Below are positions 32,757 through 40,984 of a DNA stretch of 47,628 nt, in pieces. The notes below the pieces were generated by a model. The model did not search any database, was not told the origin of the DNA, and worked only from the letters and a program-made list of their open reading frames with translations. This stretch comes from a virus: IMG/VR virus record IMGVR_UViG_3300033141_004399, positions 1-47,628 of that record; one strand, written 5' to 3'. Position 1 is the first letter of the stretch, and every line of letters begins with the position of its first letter. The position numbers and the translations under genes were made by a program.

Positions 32757-32951
32757 TTACCCTCCTTTTTTGTCAGAAAATCTTACTTTCAAATGAATGC
32801 TAATGCACCTAATTTTATCATCGCATCGCTCCGTCGTCAATTCTCCCCACCTGGCTATCTCTTCCAAGTCACGCAAAAGCTCTCTCTTCTCGTCTTCTGT
32901 CCTGCGCTCCTTGTAAAGGAAGTTCTTGAACTCCAGAACGATGTCTTTCAT
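32757..32951 (-). CDS. Hypothetical early protein
   Basis: This 64-residue helical protein (MKDIVLEFKNFLYKERRTED...) has a charged N-terminus and a basic end. It lies one base from the next gene. No family recognised. Confidence 0.65.
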   Translation of the reverse strand: MKDIVLEFKNFLYKERRTEDEKRELLRDLEEIARWGELTTERCDDKIRCISIHLKVRFSDKKGG

Positions 32952-32966
32952 CGCAAACTCCCTAAA

Positions 32967-33260
32967 TCAAAGGGGACTTTCAGAGCCATCTTCACTCTCC
33001 CTTTTCTCGAACCACCACTTGAAGTCGCAGGGATACGTCTTGACGCTCTTTCTCTTCCAGTCTACAAAATAGAAGTGTGTCTCTTTAGTGGAGCGAATTA
33101 AAATCTCTGCAATAGTCATCCCATCTAAAATAAAACCCTGACACTCGGGCATTTGCCGTCCTTCATCATCAAATGACATTATCATCCCATTGGTGAAAAA
33201 GCAAACGTCCATCAGTTCTTTGTCGTCGCTACCTGATCTGTCTTTTTGCAGTTTCATCAC
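32967..33260 (-). CDS. Hypothetical early protein
   Basis: This 97-residue alpha/beta protein (ELMDVCFFTNGMIMSFDDEG..., THFYFVDWKRKSVKTYP) has scattered Cys but no paired zinc site. It sits in the early operon with an AGAAAGTGATG-type start. Function unknown. Confidence 0.65.
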   Translation of the reverse strand: MMKLQKDRSGSDDKELMDVCFFTNGMIMSFDDEGRQMPECQGFILDGMTIAEILIRSTKETHFYFVDWKRKSVKTYPCDFKWWFEKRESEDGSESPL

Positions 33261-33296
33261 TTTCTCCTTTTTCCTGAAGTTGGGGAGTGATGCACT

Positions 33297-33452
33297 TTAT
33301 TTTATCTTTGTAACCTCTCTTACTTCACAAGTCTCTTTTTTTCTTTTAAATCCTATTTTATCCAGATATTTAATTAATTTTTTCATTTTACTGTCTCCCA
33401 CATACCATTCTAATTCATCAAAATTGTTGATTTTGATAATATTCCCTGGCAT
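33297..33452 (-). CDS. Small basic early protein
   Basis: This 51-residue protein (MPGNIIKINNFDELEWYVGD...) has an acidic first half and a very basic second half (KIGFKRKKETCEVRE). GGAG lies 8 bases upstream. Likely a true gene; no family. Confidence 0.7.
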   Translation of the reverse strand: MPGNIIKINNFDELEWYVGDSKMKKLIKYLDKIGFKRKKETCEVREVTKIK

Positions 33453-33508
33453 TTTATTGCTCCTTTCTCTTTATGTTGCCCGCCCTGGCAGGATTTACAC
33501 TTTCCTTG

Positions 33509-34024
33509 TCAATATCTTCCAAAATCAGCCTCGATCCCCAACTTCAAGTCAATCAAAAGCAGGGCTTTTTCGGTCAATTTCCTTAATTCGTCCACGTCTT
33601 TTAAATTATATTTTTTTTCTTCTCTTAATCCTCTACCGTGCCCCATATCCAGTCCCTTGTCTTTCAACTCCGAGATTATCTTTCTTATATCATCCCATTC
33701 TTTTCCTTCAGGTGTCTCGATTTCGTATAAATGGTCTGAAGCTGCATTCGCCCAAGTAACAATATCACTTGACAATGTATCTTCTACGCTACCCCAAATA
33801 GGCACTATTTTATTTTTCCAGAAAGAGTAATGTGCGTTCAAAGCCTTCCCAAAATTTAAGTTATCTGGAGGATTCTTGGACATAACTTTTTCTTGGTCAA
33901 CCTCAGGCATATCCGAAACCTGCTTGCAGAAATAAATCCTGCGCAAGGATTCGTCAGCAAAATGCTGATAAAATTTAGCTAGGCAAATCACTAACCCTTT
34001 ACCAAATTCACTTTTTTCTTGCAT
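33509..34024 (-). CDS. Hypothetical early protein, helical
   Basis: This 171-residue protein is mostly helical (GKGLVICLAKFYQHFADESL; YNLKDVDELRKLTEKALLLI). It overlaps the upstream nuclease gene by 34 bases, a tight link. Large helical proteins of this kind occur in phage early regions, but I cannot name it. Confidence 0.7.
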   Translation of the reverse strand: MQEKSEFGKGLVICLAKFYQHFADESLRRIYFCKQVSDMPEVDQEKVMSKNPPDNLNFGKALNAHYSFWKNKIVPIWGSVEDTLSSDIVTWANAASDHLYEIETPEGKEWDDIRKIISELKDKGLDMGHGRGLREEKKYNLKDVDELRKLTEKALLLIDLKLGIEADFGRY

Positions 34025-34317
34025 CTTTCTTCTCCTTTCAAATCCCGCATTCTCACCACAACATAGTCATCCCGATGGTTCTTGGCTTTCAAGCAAAGGA
34101 CGGGTATCTTCCCTTCCTTCCTCGCCAGGGGTATTATCTCCTGGAACCACTCGATGACCGCTATCTTCTGCCTGTATTTGCATTCTATGTATAGCTTCCT
34201 GTGCAAGGTATCCGAGCTCGTCCCAGCCTTCGAGTGTCTACCACTCAGACTATTCCTCAGAGTCCCGAATATTCTGGCCACTCTCCGCTCCTGTGCTTTC
34301 CACGCCCTATCTGTCAT
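33991..34317 (-). CDS. PD-(D/E)XK nuclease, resolvase-like
   Basis: The 108-residue protein starts at MTDRAWKAQERRVARI, an ATG overlapping the upstream stop as ATGA. The pattern WKAQERRVARIFGT, LYIECKYRQ (the E-x-K core) and IPVLCLKAKNHRDDYVVVRM matches small phage nucleases related to Holliday junction resolvases. It may resolve branched DNA before packaging. It is small for the superfamily, and the first acidic position is not certain. Confidence 0.7.
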   Translation of the reverse strand: MTDRAWKAQERRVARIFGTLRNSLSGRHSKAGTSSDTLHRKLYIECKYRQKIAVIEWFQEIIPLARKEGKIPVLCLKAKNHRDDYVVVRMRDLKGEERCKKKVNLVKG

Positions 34318-34676
34318 TTGTCTTCCACTTCCCCGTCTAGCTGTATTACCAACCACTCCTTGTTTTCGTCCCAATGCGGGCTATACTTTTTTAGCCTGGA
34401 CAACCTGATGTTCCAGGTTTTCAGTATATCCCTGGCGGGGATATATCTCCCCTTGGCTCCCCTGCCCGACTTCCACAGTTTCATCGCCTTCTCGCCGTAA
34501 TGAACGGGAACAAAGGCAAGTTTTTTAGCTTCCCTATTGAAGTAAACAACAACTTTTTCCCTGTCCCTAAACAAATCCTTCATCACCGTCGAGTTGAAAG
34601 AAATTCTATCGGGCGAAATGGTAACCATCGGTGGTCTGTTCCATTTCTGTGGGTTCTCGAATATCTGCCAACTCAT
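34314..34676 (-). CDS. Hypothetical early protein
   Basis: This 120-residue protein (MSWQIFENPQKWNRPPMVTI...) has a beta-rich first half (DRISFNSTVMKDLF) and a Trp-rich second half (SPHWDENKEWLVIQL). It is coupled to the nuclease gene by ATGA. Such proteins are seen in phage recombination clusters, but no family is certain. Confidence 0.65.
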   Translation of the reverse strand: MSWQIFENPQKWNRPPMVTISPDRISFNSTVMKDLFRDREKVVVYFNREAKKLAFVPVHYGEKAMKLWKSGRGAKGRYIPARDILKTWNIRLSRLKKYSPHWDENKEWLVIQLDGEVEDK

Positions 34677-34678
34677 AA

Positions 34679-35164
34679 TTATCCTCCTTGGTTATCTTCC
34701 TTCTTCCGCTGTGTTTGTTCTCTGTCCCACCTTTCCCAGCATTTCTCCTTCTCTTCGTAATATGGACAACCTTGGAATGTTCTTCCTATGATTCTTTTGC
34801 ACTCCTCCCACCTAGGAGCTTTCGAGTAATCGGCTACCTGATACCATCGGCAGGGACAAGTATATTTTCTGTTCTCACTTCTAGGTGGAAAAGGCTCGCC
34901 TTTCAACCAATCTTTATAAGGCATACCTCCAAACCTTTCCTCTTCGTTGATACATATACCAGGGTTACACTCAACCACTCTGTCTATATCATCCCTTATC
35001 TCTTTTCCTTCGAAATCCTCCCACGTGAACTTCATCTCTATCCATCCCCTTCCTTCGCAATCTCGGCAAACCACCCCTACCCTGCCTTTTTCCAGAAAAC
35101 CTTTGTAGATACCCGTCCCCCCGCATTTTTTGCATTTAACTTTTTGCTTGAAAATATGTTTCAT
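34679..35164 (-). CDS. DnaJ-type zinc-finger protein
   Basis: In this 161-residue protein the N-terminus has KCKKCGGTGIYKGF and VCRDCEGRGW, two CxxCxGxG-type motifs as in the DnaJ zinc domain. A second Cys set (CNPGIC, CPC, C at the end) follows. This is not a full DnaJ: no J domain. It might bind DNA or a partner protein. It overlaps the HNH gene by 4 bases. Confidence 0.72.
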   Translation of the reverse strand: MKHIFKQKVKCKKCGGTGIYKGFLEKGRVGVVCRDCEGRGWIEMKFTWEDFEGKEIRDDIDRVVECNPGICINEEERFGGMPYKDWLKGEPFPPRSENRKYTCPCRWYQVADYSKAPRWEECKRIIGRTFQGCPYYEEKEKCWERWDREQTQRKKEDNQGG

Positions 35165-35505
35165 TCTTTTCTCCTTCTTTTTTTACCGTTCCTTACGGCT
35201 CTCAGGTATCCCTCCAAATGGGGCTTGAACCAGCCAGACACGGGCAGAACGGCAGACCAAAAAGTCTGATTCATCCTGACTCTTGCCTGCACCGAAAGAT
35301 GGCATTTTTGGCAGAGACAGGCTAGATTCCAATCTGCGCAGTTTCTAGAGTTTCCGTCCAGATGGTGAACAGTGAGAGTATATCCATTACTGGGGTCGTG
35401 TTTATGTCCACATCTCTCACATTTCCAGTTATTCTTCTCTTTTACTCTCCTGGCTATCTCTTCCCAGTTCTCGGGGTATCCGTCCGCTCTTCTCTTTCTT
35501 CTCAT
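35161..35505 (-). CDS. HNH endonuclease
   Basis: The 114-residue protein starts at MRRKRRADGYPENWEEI, an ATG that overlaps the upstream stop as ATGA; a longer frame is less likely. The HNH site is clear: CERCGHKHDPSNGYTLTVHH, then LDGNSRNCADWNLACLCQKC. It lies among replication genes, so it may act in homing or DNA processing. Confidence 0.8.
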   Translation of the reverse strand: MRRKRRADGYPENWEEIARRVKEKNNWKCERCGHKHDPSNGYTLTVHHLDGNSRNCADWNLACLCQKCHLSVQARVRMNQTFWSAVLPVSGWFKPHLEGYLRAVRNGKKRRRKE

Positions 35506-35687
35506 AGCAAGAAAGTCCCCTTTCCAGGTCGGGATATTTTCCTCTCCCACCATTCCTTGTCTATCACCTCGCTATCCTTCATCACTAGCCGTCCGTTTTT
35601 CCACACTGTGACATTGCCGTAGTTGAATTTAATAATTCTTCTTCTCTCTTTCTCACTGACGGTCCTGTCCAGCGTCACTGCCTTCAA
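35502..35687 (-). CDS. Small hypothetical protein
   Basis: This 61-residue protein (MKAVTLDRTVSEKERRRIIK...) has beta strands FNYGNVTVWKNGRLVM and a C-terminal DKEWWERKISRP. It links the helicase and HNH genes by overlaps of 4 bases. Function unknown. Confidence 0.65.
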   Translation of the reverse strand: MKAVTLDRTVSEKERRRIIKFNYGNVTVWKNGRLVMKDSEVIDKEWWERKISRPGKGTFLL

Positions 35688-36943
35688 TCCTCTCCTCCCC
35701 CGTTGTAGGCATTTTTGAATCTGCAGTAGCGGGGCTCGAACAGAATTCTAAACCTTCCTGTCTTGCCGTCCCTGTTCTTCACCAGCCTCACCTCCATCTC
35801 CTCAATGTCGGAGAGTTCTTTATTCTCCCGCTGGTTCTTCCAGTATAGCAGGATGACGCTGTTCGCCGTCTCTTCTAGTGCTCCCGATTCTCTCAGGTCA
35901 GATATTCTGGGAGGTCTCACCTTGTCGTCTTGCGGGCGGTGGAGCTGGCACGCCACTATCATCCCCACCTTCTCAGAGAGGGCAGTCTCCTGGAGGCTTT
36001 TGATATTATTGGTCGTTCGCTCATAGAGGCTCCTTCCCTCGCCCTTCAGGTTGTGTAGGTGGTCGATGAAGACGATGTCTGGCCTGTATTCCAAAACAGC
36101 CCTTTTGATTTGGGAAACACCGCTAACCACACACAGAGCTATCTCCCAGGTCGAGAGCGTATCCACCACCTCCTTGAGGGACGGTATTTTCTCCTTCTCT
36201 ATCTTCGCCAACCTTAGATCCCTCACCACCAGGTTGCAGTAGTTTCCCAGCACCCTCCTGGCTATCTCGAAAGAGCTCATCTCGGAGGAGCAGAAGAGTA
36301 TCCTTTTTCCCTGCTCGGCAAAGTCAATTGCCATCTGTATACAGAGTGAGCTCTTACCTTGACTAGTGAAACCTCCGATAAGCAGGAGCTCCCCTTTTGC
36401 CAGCCCCCCCAGCTCCCTGTCGAGGTCTATGAGCGAGAACCGAAAATCCACCCCTTCCTGCCTTTCTATCGAATCCAGAACCTTCTTCATCACATCAGAC
36501 AGCTTCACGAAATCGCCTACTATCCTGACTTCCTTCTTGATTTTATCTATTCTATCGAAAAACTCGGCGGGGTCAACGTTCTCAGGATTCTCGTTAAATT
36601 CAGCTATAACCTCAGATATTTTCCTGAGCAGCCTTCTCTCGTAGAACTTCGCCACATACTGGTTTTGCATTGAAGGGCTAATATACCACTCTGCTATGAG
36701 AGTCGCTATGTATTTGGAGAAGTTGACGGGCATCTTCCTGCTTGTTTCCTCTCCCCTCAGAGAGCTGGCAAGAATAGCGGCGTCGAATTCCTTCCCTTTC
36801 CCGGTGAACTCCATAATCCTGCCGAAGATCCTCTGGTGCTCGGATAGCACGAAATCCTCTGTTTTCACGATGTCCCTGATTTTCTTCGATTCCTTCAGTC
36901 CCCCGACAATCAGGTTAGACAGGAATGCCTTCTCTATCTCCAT
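35684..36943 (-). CDS. Replicative DNA helicase, DnaB type
   Basis: In this 419-residue protein, the N-terminal helical domain (to about 140) ends before the RecA-like core: GELLLIGGFTSQGKSSLCIQ (Walker A), ILFCSSEMSSFEIARR, PDIVFIDHLHNL (Walker B), VGMIVACQLHR and RDGKTGRFRI. This is the hexameric 5'-to-3' helicase that unwinds the fork. It lies directly downstream of the initiator gene, the usual helicase-loader-initiator pairing. Confidence 0.93.
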   Translation of the reverse strand: MEIEKAFLSNLIVGGLKESKKIRDIVKTEDFVLSEHQRIFGRIMEFTGKGKEFDAAILASSLRGEETSRKMPVNFSKYIATLIAEWYISPSMQNQYVAKFYERRLLRKISEVIAEFNENPENVDPAEFFDRIDKIKKEVRIVGDFVKLSDVMKKVLDSIERQEGVDFRFSLIDLDRELGGLAKGELLLIGGFTSQGKSSLCIQMAIDFAEQGKRILFCSSEMSSFEIARRVLGNYCNLVVRDLRLAKIEKEKIPSLKEVVDTLSTWEIALCVVSGVSQIKRAVLEYRPDIVFIDHLHNLKGEGRSLYERTTNNIKSLQETALSEKVGMIVACQLHRPQDDKVRPPRISDLRESGALEETANSVILLYWKNQRENKELSDIEEMEVRLVKNRDGKTGRFRILFEPRYCRFKNAYNGGGED

Positions 36944-36945
36944 TT

Positions 36946-37821
36946 TTACTCTCCTCTCAGTATAGGAAGATCATCGTCGTCTTCTTTTTTTTTATCGTCC
37001 ATCTCCAGTTCTAATCTATCAAACTGTTTCCTCAGCTTCTCTACGCTCAGGATGTTCTTTTTCCAGAATGGGTGGGAAAGGGCGAACTCCATCACCTCTC
37101 CTACCCTTTCGAGTGGCCTTTTATCTATCTCAACCATTAGGCGAATCTCGTTCGCCCATCTTTCTTTGAAATTACCACCAAAAAACCTGTAGTTAGGCTT
37201 ATTTTCCTTGATTAGCCCGATAAATTTCTCGACCATCTCCATCTGCTCGTCCGAAAAGCGATAGTTTTTCGGACGTGATGTTTTAATTACTTTTTCTTTT
37301 TTTCTTACTCTTACTTTTTCTTTTCTCGAAGATCCTGTTGACAGGGTGTTGCCATCCTGTTGACAGGGTGTCATCATCCTGTTGGCATCCTGTTGGCATC
37401 CTGTCAATACCCTCTCCACAAAGTCTGGAATAGAAAAAGGTAGAGTCTTGATGTGTTCTAGGTAGCGTGTTTTTATGTTTTCGGATTCTAGGGACACCTT
37501 CTCTATATCTTTGATTATCCTTTTCCATACAGAGGGATTTCTGTTTGGCTGGCGTTTCAGGAAACTTTTTATCCAGATAAAACCGTCAATAATCTCTATT
37601 TTCTTGTCATTCTGGAATTTCTGTAGAGTTGTCTGTATTTCCTCTTTTGGTATGTCTAGATGAAGGGATGCAATGTGGAGGGGAAGTTTGTATACTCCTG
37701 CCTGGTTGCAGTAAGGGTTGGTAAAAAGGTAGACAAATATAAACTTTTCATCACGCTTCAGGTTGACTATATAGTCGTCTTGGTCCCAGAAGCTAGGCCA
37801 GAAATATCTCCAGTCCGCCAT
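36946..37821 (-). CDS. Replication initiator (phage O/DnaD-like)
   Basis: In this 291-residue protein, residues 1-110 form a winged-helix-like DNA-binding part (GVYKLPLHIASLHLDIPKEE, IQTTLQKFQNDKKIEIIDGF). A low-complexity middle contains repeated CQQD-type phrases coded by the iterons. The C-terminal part (RFFGGNFKERWANEIRLMVE) resembles DnaD/loader-type domains that contact helicase. It precedes the helicase gene. In lambda-like phages the initiator binds iterons within its own gene; the sequence here suggests the same. Confidence 0.78.
   Translation of the reverse strand: MADWRYFWPSFWDQDDYIVNLKRDEKFIFVYLFTNPYCNQAGVYKLPLHIASLHLDIPKEEIQTTLQKFQNDKKIEIIDGFIWIKSFLKRQPNRNPSVWKRIIKDIEKVSLESENIKTRYLEHIKTLPFSIPDFVERVLTGCQQDANRMMTPCQQDGNTLSTGSSRKEKVRVRKKEKVIKTSRPKNYRFSDEQMEMVEKFIGLIKENKPNYRFFGGNFKERWANEIRLMVEIDKRPLERVGEVMEFALSHPFWKKNILSVEKLRKQFDRLELEMDDKKKEDDDDLPILRGE
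37281..37328. other. AT-rich tract next to iterons (candidate unwinding element)
   Basis: An almost pure pyrimidine/AT run on the plus strand (long T runs with scattered C) lies right beside the iteron cluster. An AT-rich segment flanking iterons is the usual place for initial strand opening. Confidence 0.5.
37332..37408. repeat. Iteron cluster, candidate replication origin
   Basis: ATCCTGT boxes begin at 37332, 37354, 37376, 37387 and 37398. The first four are ATCCTGTTG(A/G)C; spacing is 22, 22, 11 and 11 bp, one or two turns of the helix, so all face one side. CCTGT-TG-ACAGG half-palindromes lie within the first two. Neither 11 nor 22 is a multiple of three, so the repeats change codon phase and cannot be kept for the protein. 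This is strong evidence for a DNA-level role. Confidence 0.75.
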
Positions 37822-37836
37822 CGTTTCTCTCCTTCC

Positions 37837-38160
37837 TTAGGCTACTACCCTGTGTCCTAGGATATACCCGAAGGACGGAGATGGCTTATGGTTATCTCTC
37901 CTCTTTCTCCTCACCTCCCCCTTCCTCATCCTCAAATCGTGGGTTATCTTCGAACCACGCCTCCGCTCGATGTCCAGTGCGTCCCTGATATACCTATCCG
38001 CCAGCCCGACGCTGTTGAACCTTTTCTCCCGTTTTCTCACTTCAGTAGTCAGGCAGTCCAACTCCTGCTTCACTCTCACTGTTTCATCGAAGACGATGTT
38101 GTTATTCTGTTTTAGAATCCTCGTATTGCCGTTGTTTGTGATTTCATATCTCCTGATCAA
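37837..38160 (-). CDS. Hypothetical basic protein
   Basis: In this 107-residue protein the first half is helical (NNNIVFDETVRVKQELDCLT), and the second half is very basic (RMRKGEVRRKRRDNHKP), suggesting nucleic acid binding. It lies just upstream of the initiator gene. No family recognised. Confidence 0.65.
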   Translation of the reverse strand: MIRRYEITNNGNTRILKQNNNIVFDETVRVKQELDCLTTEVRKREKRFNSVGLADRYIRDALDIERRRGSKITHDLRMRKGEVRRKRRDNHKPSPSFGYILGHRVVA

Positions 38161-38176
38161 TTTTTCTCTCCTTTCA

Positions 38177-38341
38177 TCAAAAAGCCCTAAAACTTAAAAT
38201 CATCCACGCCATCAAACAATACCCAAAAATCATAAAAATTATCCTTATTCCTGTCTCTGTCTCCTTAGAATTTTTTGCTGTATGCCCGATATGCCACATT
38301 CCCAAAATATACCAGACTGTCACCAATATCAGGTATATCAT
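38177..38341 (-). CDS. Small two-helix membrane protein
   Basis: This 54-residue protein (MIYLILVTVWYILGMWHIGH...) has two membrane helices around a charged loop (TAKNSKETETG). AGGAG precedes the ATG, which overlaps the nuclease stop as ATGA. Small membrane proteins in early regions often act on the host envelope, but no family is evident. Confidence 0.7.
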   Translation of the reverse strand: MIYLILVTVWYILGMWHIGHTAKNSKETETGIRIIFMIFGYCLMAWMILSFRAF

Positions 38342-39390
38342 CTTCTCTCTCCTTTCTTAAATCCGAACCTGACTTTCTTTACTTCCTTGATTAGCCCTTC
38401 CGTTCTTACTTTCCCGAGTTTTCTCATATCGAAGTTGACAAAATTCAGGGGGTTCAGCCCCTCCTCGCATAATTTCTCATACAGCGCCTCCTTGTCTTTC
38501 ACCTGTTTTGACTTATAGCTATAATATCCATACTGCCCACCATCGAGTTCGATTTGTCCGTTCTCCTTTACCCACTCCTTCAGGAGTTCCTTCACCTTTT
38601 TCAGCCTCTCTTCGACCACCAGGAGCTTACCTGCATAATCCTTCGCCTTCTCTGGCGAGTCTATCACGGGAAGCTCTACTTTTTCACTTAGCTCGGCTAT
38701 CTGCCCGCATTTGTGGACATACCCGCAGAGTGTGCAGAAATTGCACGGTCTGGCGGGGAACTCCTTCTCCCTCTCTATCTGCCCGATTATCCTTTTGATC
38801 TTCTCTTTGACCTTCATCACCTGCTCCACGGAAAATTCTTTCTCTTTCTCTATCCCCCACCTGATGAAGTGGTTTCTCACGCAGAATGTGTCCCCTTCGG
38901 CTTTCTCTCCTTGGGCGACCAGCCAGGCATACACCTGGAGCTGGAATGTGTCCATGTCCGTATTCCAGCCAGTCTTGAAGTCAGTGATGATTGTCCTGCC
39001 TGGTTCGATGTCTATCTTGTCTACTATCCCCCGAAACCAGGCTTTCTCACTCCACCAGTCTACCCTGTTCCCCTCTTCGTCCACCGCTATCTGTCTCTCC
39101 GAGGCGAGGTGCGTGTCCAGGTTCAGCACGAAAGAGTTCACGAACTTCTCTATCAACTCTATCCCGTCGGGGTGGACGTCAAGCCCGTCTTTCAATTTCA
39201 GCCAGGTTACATCAGATTTTAGTTTGTTTTTCTCCAGGTGGGTGATGTATCTTGAGATGGTCTCGTGAATTTTCTGCCCCTGCTCTGCGGTGGGAGAAAG
39301 AATGGAGGGAAGCCTATCAATATACTTGAATTTCCAGGCACGTGGGCAGGTCTGGAAAAGGCTCAGTTGTGAATACGAGTATGGTCTCAT
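38338..39390 (-). CDS. Cas4/RecB-like PD-(D/E)XK exonuclease
   Basis: In this 350-residue protein the N-terminal YSQLSLFQTCPRAWKF contains the first Cys of an Fe-S site; CNFCTLCGYVHKC later supplies others. The nuclease core has FRGIVDKID, RTIITDFKTGW and QLQVYAWL, the D..D-x-K and QxxxY motifs of the RecB/Cas4 family. Such phage enzymes process DNA ends for recombination and repair. It sits next to the RDF-like/Gp3 gene. Confidence 0.88.
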   Translation of the reverse strand: MRPYSYSQLSLFQTCPRAWKFKYIDRLPSILSPTAEQGQKIHETISRYITHLEKNKLKSDVTWLKLKDGLDVHPDGIELIEKFVNSFVLNLDTHLASERQIAVDEEGNRVDWWSEKAWFRGIVDKIDIEPGRTIITDFKTGWNTDMDTFQLQVYAWLVAQGEKAEGDTFCVRNHFIRWGIEKEKEFSVEQVMKVKEKIKRIIGQIEREKEFPARPCNFCTLCGYVHKCGQIAELSEKVELPVIDSPEKAKDYAGKLLVVEERLKKVKELLKEWVKENGQIELDGGQYGYYSYKSKQVKDKEALYEKLCEEGLNPLNFVNFDMRKLGKVRTEGLIKEVKKVRFGFKKGERR

Positions 39391-40466
39391 TTGCTTTCCC
39401 TTATTTTTTTTTCTTCCAAGTGATGTTTATATTTACTTTTCAGGTGTTGATTTATCTTTGTTGCCATCACCTTTATGCCATATCTTAGCTCTTCCTTATC
39501 TAGTTCTTTAGAGGAACTCCTGCCGAACATCTCATCCAACCATGCCCGGTAGCTCTCGTCGTCGGAGAAATAACCAGTCTCGAAAAGCCTCTTTTTGAGC
39601 ACGTGGAACCTGATGTTGAGCTGGTTGCGGGACTCCTTTTTCTTCTCCGTCTTTGGCTCGCTCTCCTTTTTCTCCCCGTTGTTTATCATACCTTTTTCCC
39701 CAGGAATTGTCAAGCCCGCCTCCTCATCCTTCTCTGGTTCTTTCTGTGTAGCAACTGTTTCCTTTTCTGCAACGGTTGGATACAGAAGCTCAGGGAACTC
39801 GTCCACACCAGGATTATCTATCACGGCTTCCTGGCGGGGTGCTCTCATCTTCAGCAGATCTTCCACACTCACATCGGAAGTAATGCTCATCACGGGGATG
39901 ATGGTCTTGATTTTCTTCCCATTCACTAAGGGATGCGCCTCCTGCATCTGAACCTCCAGGACGAGCGGAATCCAGCTCACCCTCCCCAGCATCCCCCGTA
40001 TCATCTCTATTCCGCTGTTCAGGTTCACAATGGAATTGTAGCTGGACGTGTCTATCTGGTATACCCCCAGCCCCCTGATTTTCGGCAGGATGACCTGGAG
40101 GTTGCCTATCTGCTTACACTCCCCTTTTTGGTAGTAGGGGCAGTCCTTTCCCGGGCATTCTATCTCCCTCATTCCGTCCTCGTTCATCTCCACCGCTATC
40201 TCGCCGTCGCCCTTGCAAATCAAACCCTTCGAACTCCCGTAGCGTTTATAATATTGGGGAAAAAAGTGCTCCTTTTTTTCCATCGGGAGCATAATGTCCA
40301 GTTTTCTGGGTTTTTCCCCATATACCTTTTTTACCTCGTCGGGGCAAACGAAGTAATCAAGAGCTTTCGGGAATTCCTTCCCTGTCTTCTCGCTCACCAC
40401 CTTCTCTCCCAGTCGTATTTTGCCCCGCCTGGGAAGCCTCAGCCTGTCACTCAGACCTTTTATCAT
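39387..40466 (-). CDS. Gp3/RDF-like phage protein with zinc motif
   Basis: This 359-residue protein has the opening LRLPRRGKIRLGEKVVSEKT, then PKALDYFVCPDEVKKVYGEK, LDIMLPMEKKEHFFPQYYKR, and a Cys cluster (CKGDGE, CPGKDCPYYQKGECKQIG). It matches the family named after the phiC31 gp3 directionality factor, often also called hydrolase or metal-binding protein. It is usually found with recombination nucleases, as here. The second half is Lys/Glu-rich. No integrase exists in this genome, so a role as a true directionality factor is unlikely; a role in DNA metabolism is more plausible. Confidence 0.72.
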   Translation of the reverse strand: MIKGLSDRLRLPRRGKIRLGEKVVSEKTGKEFPKALDYFVCPDEVKKVYGEKPRKLDIMLPMEKKEHFFPQYYKRYGSSKGLICKGDGEIAVEMNEDGMREIECPGKDCPYYQKGECKQIGNLQVILPKIRGLGVYQIDTSSYNSIVNLNSGIEMIRGMLGRVSWIPLVLEVQMQEAHPLVNGKKIKTIIPVMSITSDVSVEDLLKMRAPRQEAVIDNPGVDEFPELLYPTVAEKETVATQKEPEKDEEAGLTIPGEKGMINNGEKKESEPKTEKKKESRNQLNIRFHVLKKRLFETGYFSDDESYRAWLDEMFGRSSSKELDKEELRYGIKVMATKINQHLKSKYKHHLEEKKIRESK

Positions 40467-40678
40467 TTTTCCCCCTCCATATTTTCACTCTTTTTCACTT
40501 CTGCGAGGCATCCATCGGCTGGATCTTCTAATTTTAATATCCACTTCAGGAGCTGGACTTGCCAATAGTGGTAGTTTATGTCCTCTTCAAGGTTTCTCTG
40601 TCTCCTTGTCAAGTCTTCTAGCTCCATTTCGTGTTCCTTCATTTTTTCTCTTATCTCCTTCTCACTTCTAACAGCCAT
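40463..40678 (-). CDS. Coiled-coil early protein
   Basis: The 71-residue protein starts at MAVRSEKEIREKMKEH, with AGGAGG 6 bases upstream; an earlier ATG is less likely. It is a long charged helix with a Trp-containing segment (HYWQVQLLKWILKLE). It overlaps the next gene by 4 bases. No family. Confidence 0.7.
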   Translation of the reverse strand: MAVRSEKEIREKMKEHEMELEDLTRRQRNLEEDINYHYWQVQLLKWILKLEDPADGCLAEVKKSENMEGEK

Positions 40679-40835
40679 CGGTTGCCTCCTGTAGACAGTC
40701 TTCACACAAACCCAATTCCCTCTCTTCCTCGGTCTTCAGCTTCACTCCACAATTCCTACAGAATCTACAATTCCTATAGAAAAACACTCTCTCTGCCTCG
40801 ATATCCTCGTCAAAAAACTCGTCATACTTGCCCAT
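40668..40835 (-). CDS. Small zinc-ribbon protein
   Basis: The 55-residue protein starts at MGKYDEFFDEDIEAE, with AGGAGG upstream. CRFCRNCG and CEDC form a zinc ribbon. It overlaps the upstream and downstream genes. Similar zinc ribbons are scattered through this genome. Confidence 0.72.
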   Translation of the reverse strand: MGKYDEFFDEDIEAERVFFYRNCRFCRNCGVKLKTEEERELGLCEDCLQEATDGC

Positions 40836-40983
40836 CGTCATCCTCCTCCCCAAAATACTTTTTAATGTCAATGACAATATCGCAGAAGGCATTCTTGTCA
40901 TACACCGTTTTCGGAAACCGCTCACCTTCCATTATCACCTCGTATTCCCCGTTTTCCCTTTTCTCTATGGTAATTTTTTTCAT
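40822..40983 (-). CDS. Small paralogous protein A
   Basis: This 53-residue protein (MKKITIEKRENGEYEVIMEG...) has two beta strands then VYDKNAFCDIVIDIKKYF and an acidic end. It is a paralog of the protein at 41083-41274 (shared VLYDK/VYDK, FC, and a D-x-K-x-YF helix). AAAATT start context is weak, but the frame is exact between neighbours. Confidence 0.68.
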   Translation of the reverse strand: MKKITIEKRENGEYEVIMEGERFPKTVYDKNAFCDIVIDIKKYFGEEDDDGQV

Positions 40984-40984
40984 C

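Noticed and set aside
37332-37408. Repeats kept for a repeated peptide in the initiator
   Set aside because: Spacing of 11 and 22 bp breaks codon phase, so peptide-level conservation cannot explain them.
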